A stretch of DNA of 14,930 bases from JAQGMJ01 sp036271855 (GTDB lineage: Bacteria; Pseudomonadota; Gammaproteobacteria; Burkholderiales; JAEUOS01): positions 1 to 14,930 of the forward strand of contig DATAZV010000441.1 in the NCBI GenBank assembly GCA_036271855.1, written 5' to 3'. The number at the start of each line of letters is the position of its first letter. The first letter of the stretch is position 1. The translations under genes and the position numbers were made by a program. Positions 11,941 through 14,930 of this stretch are shown here, piece by piece. The notes beneath the pieces are model-generated. The model was not told the origin of the DNA and did no database searches. It saw nothing but the letters and a program-made list of their open reading frames with translations.

Positions 11941-14930
11941 ATGGGGAAACCGGACGTCGGCATCCGGCCCGCGCAAGCGGCCGCTGCGGTGCGCTGCATG
12001 CGCCTGGGCGCCTTCAGGCGCGCCGGTGCAGGCATCGGCCTGTCGCTGCTGTTCGCCTGGAGCGTTCTGCACGGCGGCGCGGCCCTGGCCCAGACCGATG
12101 CCGATGCCGCCGACCTGAGCCGACGCGGCATGGCGCTGGTGCAGCGCGGCCAGTACGCCGACGCCGTGCCCTTGCTGCAGCAGGCCTACGGCGCCCACGT
12201 GCAACAACAGGGCGAGCGCCATCCAGACACCCTGCGCAGCCAGGGTGACCTGGTCTCGGTTCTGGTGCTGGTGCGGCCGCAAGAGGCGCTGCCGCTGGCG
12301 GAGGCGCTGCTGCGCCTGCGCCGCGAAACCCTGGGCGAGAAAAATCCGCAGACGCTTGCGGCGATGGAAAGCCTGGGTTTTGTCTACTACAAGCTGTCGC
12401 GCTACGAAGACGAGCTGGCGCTGGACCGGCAACTGCTTGAGCTGCGCAACCAGACCCTGGGCGAGAAGCATCCGCAGTCCCTGCGCAGCTTGCGCGGTGT
12501 TGCCATCGACTATCAGAACCTGAATCGCCAGGCCGATTCCCTGCCGCTGCTGGAACAGGCCCTGCGCCTGACCACGGAGGCCCTGGGCGAGCGCCATGAG
12601 GACTCGCGGCGCCTGCTGGTCGACGTCGCCAATGCCAACCTGTTCCTCAGCCGTTATGCCGAGGCCCTGCGCCTGTATGCGCGCAATCTCGAACTGAGCA
12701 GCGCGCTGTTCGGCGCCGACGGCCTGCAGACCCTGCAGGCGATGAGCATGGTGGCCACCGCCTATGGCTACCTCGGCCGCGACGACCAGGCCCTGCCGAT
12801 CCGCGAACGCTACTATCGCGCGCAATTGCGCCGCTCGGGCGAGAAATCGCGCGACACCATCCATACTTCAATTGCCCTGGCGCAGGCCTACATCAATGCC
12901 GGCCGCCCCGCCGAAGCAGTGCCGCTGCTGCAGCGCGCGCTGGCGCTGCGCGGCGAGGTGTTCGGGGAGGGTGATCGCGACACCATCTACTTTTTCGACG
13001 TTCTCGCCGAGGCTTATGAAACCCTGGGCAAGCCGGCTGACGCACTGCCCCTGCGGCGCCAGTCGCTGGCCCTGCAGCTGGCTGACGTCGGCGCCGACTC
13101 CTTTACCGCGGCCGAGAGCATGAGCGCCCTGGCGCAGACCCTGCTGGCCCTGCACCCGGGCCCGCCGGAACAGGAAGAGGCACTGGCGCTGCACCAGCGC
13201 GCCCTCGATGTCCGGGTCCGCAGTTTCGGCGACAACAACCGCGCTACCGTGCAAAGCCTGATCCGCCTGGGCCGCGCCTACACCGCACAGCAACAGCCGG
13301 CCGCGGCCCTGCCGCTGTACCGGCGCGTGGTGGCCGCGGCCGAAGCGATGCGCGCCGGCGGCGACCTCGGGCCGGACGACCGGCAAGCCCTGTTCGCGCA
13401 GTGGGTCGATATCTACAAGAGCGAAGCCGGCCTGCTGGTCGATGCGGGGCAGGGCGAGGAGGCCTTCCGGCTGGCGGAGTTGTCGAAGGCGCGCACCTTG
13501 CTGGAATCGGCGGCGTTGCGCCGTGCCAATAACGCCGGTGTGCTCGACGCTGCCGAAGCCGGCCAGGTGCAGGACTTCGAACGGCGTATCGCCGCGCTCG
13601 CCAGCCAGATCGCCCTGAGCCGCGAGGCATCCCGGCGCCTGGTGCTGGAGACCGAAAAGAACAAGCTGACCAGCGAGTTCGCTGCCTTGCGCCGCGAACT
13701 GGCGCTGCGGCATCCGAAATATGGCCAGTTGTCCGAGGTACGCATTCTCGGCAGCGACGCCGCGGCGCGGATACTGCCTGCCGGCGCCGCGCTGCTAAGT
13801 TATTTATGGGATGGCGAGGACGTGATTGCCTTTGTCGCCACCCCGTCGCACCTGGTGGCGCAACGCCTGCCACGTACGCCCGGGCTGGCCGGCTCGATCG
13901 AAGCCTACCGCGCCCTGGTGGCCGAGCCGCAAGGCGCCACCAGCCTGTTTACCGAGCGCGGCCGGCGGGTCTGGCGCCGGTCCGACGGCACCTATCTGCT
14001 GGCGCCGGCGGAGGCGCCGCCGCCTGCCGGTGCCGTGCGCGTCGCCAATGCGCAGGAGATCGGCCGCGTCCTGGGTGAGCGCCTGTTGCAGCCTCTGGCA
14101 AAGCATCTCGAAGGCATCAGCCGCCTGGTGATTTCCCCGGATGCCGCGCTGGCCCTGGTGCCGTTCGAGGCGCTGGATTTCGGCGGCAAGCCCTTGATTG
14201 CGGACATCGACATCAGCTATACGCAATCGCTATCCATGCTCGCCTTGCTGCATGATCGCGACAGCGCCGCCGGCGCGCCGCGCAAATCGCTGTTCGCCAT
14301 GGGGGGCGCCGAATACGCCGCGGCCGGGCCCGCCAGGCCGGCTTCGGCGCCGGCGCGCGGCGGCGTTAACCTGCAGCGCATGGTGGCGCGCGGCGATGGC
14401 CAGGCGATGGGTGCCGCCTTCGGCCTGCTGGGCGTGGTCTGGAACAACTTGCCGGGCTCGGAGATCGAAGTCACCGAAGTGGCGCACCTGTTCGGCGAGC
14501 AGGATGCCGACGTCAGCAAGAACAAGAACGCCACCGAGGCGCAATTGCAGCGCCTGAACGGCGAACATGCGCTGGCCCGCTACAAATACCTGCTGTTCTC
14601 CACCCACGGCTATCTGAGCACAGAAGAGCCTGCCTTGAGCGCCATCGTGCTGGGCCAACTCGACAAGGCGCCCGGCACCGACGGTTTCGTCACCGCCGGT
14701 GAATGGCCCGCCTACGACCTGCGCAGCGACCTGATGGTGCTCTCCGCCTGCGACACCGGGGTCGGCGCGGTGGTGCGCGGCGAGGGTGTGATGGGCCTGC
14801 CGTATTCGCTGTATGTCGCCGGCAACCGCAACACGCTGCTGACCCTGTGGCCAGTGGTCGACGCCAGCACCACGCGCTTCATGGTGGCGTTTTTTCGCCG
14901 CCTCAAGGAAGGGGTGCCGCAGGTGCGCGC
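11941..14930 (+). CDS. Exported TPR-CHAT (caspase-like) protein, 3'-truncated
   Basis: One uninterrupted frame of 996 codons running off the right edge. An in-frame TAA (11935-11937) precedes the ATG at 11941. The ATG at 11998 gives a cleaner Sec signal peptide (MRLGAFRRAG, then a hydrophobic IGLSLLFAW segment, then ALA-QT) and may be the true start. Neither has a clear Shine-Dalgarno. Numbering from 11941: residues ~60-470 are kinesin-light-chain-type TPRs with a recurring LGE(K/R)xPxT signature every 42 residues. Residues ~540-600 look coiled-coil (charged ERRIAALASQIALSREASRR). From ~605 is a CHAT domain with catalytic His889 in LFSTHGYLS and Cys937 in LSACDTGVG, followed by RGEGVMGL and a TLWPV strand. 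CHAT domains are caspase/separase-like cysteine peptidases. Fewer than about 100 residues are probably missing. The signal peptide places it in the periplasm or outside, unlike CRISPR-linked TPR-CHAT proteins. Substrate unknown. Confidence 0.92.
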   Translation, partial: MGKPDVGIRPAQAAAAVRCMRLGAFRRAGAGIGLSLLFAWSVLHGGAALAQTDADAADLSRRGMALVQRGQYADAVPLLQQAYGAHVQQQGERHPDTLRSQGDLVSVLVLVRPQEALPLAEALLRLRRETLGEKNPQTLAAMESLGFVYYKLSRYEDELALDRQLLELRNQTLGEKHPQSLRSLRGVAIDYQNLNRQADSLPLLEQALRLTTEALGERHEDSRRLLVDVANANLFLSRYAEALRLYARNLELSSALFGADGLQTLQAMSMVATAYGYLGRDDQALPIRERYYRAQLRRSGEKSRDTIHTSIALAQAYINAGRPAEAVPLLQRALALRGEVFGEGDRDTIYFFDVLAEAYETLGKPADALPLRRQSLALQLADVGADSFTAAESMSALAQTLLALHPGPPEQEEALALHQRALDVRVRSFGDNNRATVQSLIRLGRAYTAQQQPAAALPLYRRVVAAAEAMRAGGDLGPDDRQALFAQWVDIYKSEAGLLVDAGQGEEAFRLAELSKARTLLESAALRRANNAGVLDAAEAGQVQDFERRIAALASQIALSREASRRLVLETEKNKLTSEFAALRRELALRHPKYGQLSEVRILGSDAAARILPAGAALLSYLWDGEDVIAFVATPSHLVAQRLPRTPGLAGSIEAYRALVAEPQGATSLFTERGRRVWRRSDGTYLLAPAEAPPPAGAVRVANAQEIGRVLGERLLQPLAKHLEGISRLVISPDAALALVPFEALDFGGKPLIADIDISYTQSLSMLALLHDRDSAAGAPRKSLFAMGGAEYAAAGPARPASAPARGGVNLQRMVARGDGQAMGAAFGLLGVVWNNLPGSEIEVTEVAHLFGEQDADVSKNKNATEAQLQRLNGEHALARYKYLLFSTHGYLSTEEPALSAIVLGQLDKAPGTDGFVTAGEWPAYDLRSDLMVLSACDTGVGAVVRGEGVMGLPYSLYVAGNRNTLLTLWPVVDASTTRFMVAFFRRLKEGVPQVR
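12211..13248 (+). repeat. Tandem 42-residue TPR units (126-nt period)
   Basis: The Gly codon of the LGE(K/R)-type turn recurs at 12211, 12334, 12460, 12586, 12712, 12838, 12964, 13090 and 13228. Intervals are 123, then six of exactly 126, then 138 nt. The amino-acid signature is conserved at the turn (GERHPDT, GEKNPQT, GEKHPQS, GERHEDS, GEKSRDT, GEGDRDT), while the DNA has diverged. These are therefore old protein repeats, not recent duplications. Confidence 0.85.

Noticed and set aside
11764..12864. N-terminal extension of the aldolase frame to 707 codons
   Set aside because: Antisense to the TPR array of the CHAT gene (Gln/Arg/Leu-rich shadow); the aldolase family begins at 11763, where a GGAG site is present.
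12868..14226. Minus-strand frames opposite the TPR-CHAT gene
   Set aside because: The plus-strand frame is open for the whole interval and carries clear TPR and CHAT motifs.
11941..14930. CRISPR-associated TPR-CHAT (Craspase-type) protease
   Set aside because: No Cas gene or repeat array is in the window and the protein has an export signal; generic TPR-CHAT proteins are far more common.

Overview
The window is GC-rich, densely coding bacterial DNA. Third codon positions are strongly G/C-biased, which produces long antisense shadow ORFs. Shine-Dalgarno sites are mostly AAGGA/GGAG-like. The gene repertoire (YagR/PaoC-type molybdenum hydroxylase, NagK-like FAH hydrolase, FCD-type GntR regulator, NMT1/THI5-like binding protein, TPR-methyltransferase and TPR-CHAT proteins) suggests a metabolically versatile Pseudomonadota, most plausibly a betaproteobacterium. 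That placement is inferred from family flavour only. No tRNA, rRNA, CRISPR array, insertion sequence or phage gene was recognised, and no gene-free stretch exceeds about 250 bp.

Left part (1-3150): the 3' portion of a molybdopterin-binding aldehyde/xanthine dehydrogenase large subunit, cut by the window edge. It is followed by a leader that carries two blocks identical to conserved parts of the c-di-GMP-I (GEMM) riboswitch. Then come a small secreted Ala/Gly/Ser/Thr-rich protein and a textbook intrinsic terminator.

Middle (3150-10100): a TPR-methyltransferase fusion protein, then a catabolic-looking cluster. The cluster holds an FAH-family (fumarylpyruvate hydrolase-like) gene divergent from a GntR/FCD regulator, with two near-identical TTGTATACAA-type operators between them. 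Next are an acetamidase/formamidase and a PuuE-like polysaccharide deacetylase homologue transcribed together, divergent from an exported NMT1/THI5-like substrate-binding protein. Together they look like uptake, ring or amide hydrolysis, final C-C cleavage and regulation of a nitrogenous or aromatic compound, but the substrate cannot be read from the sequence.

Right part (10136-14930): on the minus strand, a class I fructose-bisphosphate aldolase overlaps by 4 nt a histidine phosphatase that resembles yeast Shb17 (sedoheptulose-1,7-bisphosphatase). This is a possible bacterial riboneogenesis pair. Divergent from it is a large exported TPR-CHAT (caspase-like) protein that runs off the right end. 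Its TPRs have a very regular 42-residue period and its His/Cys dyad is intact.
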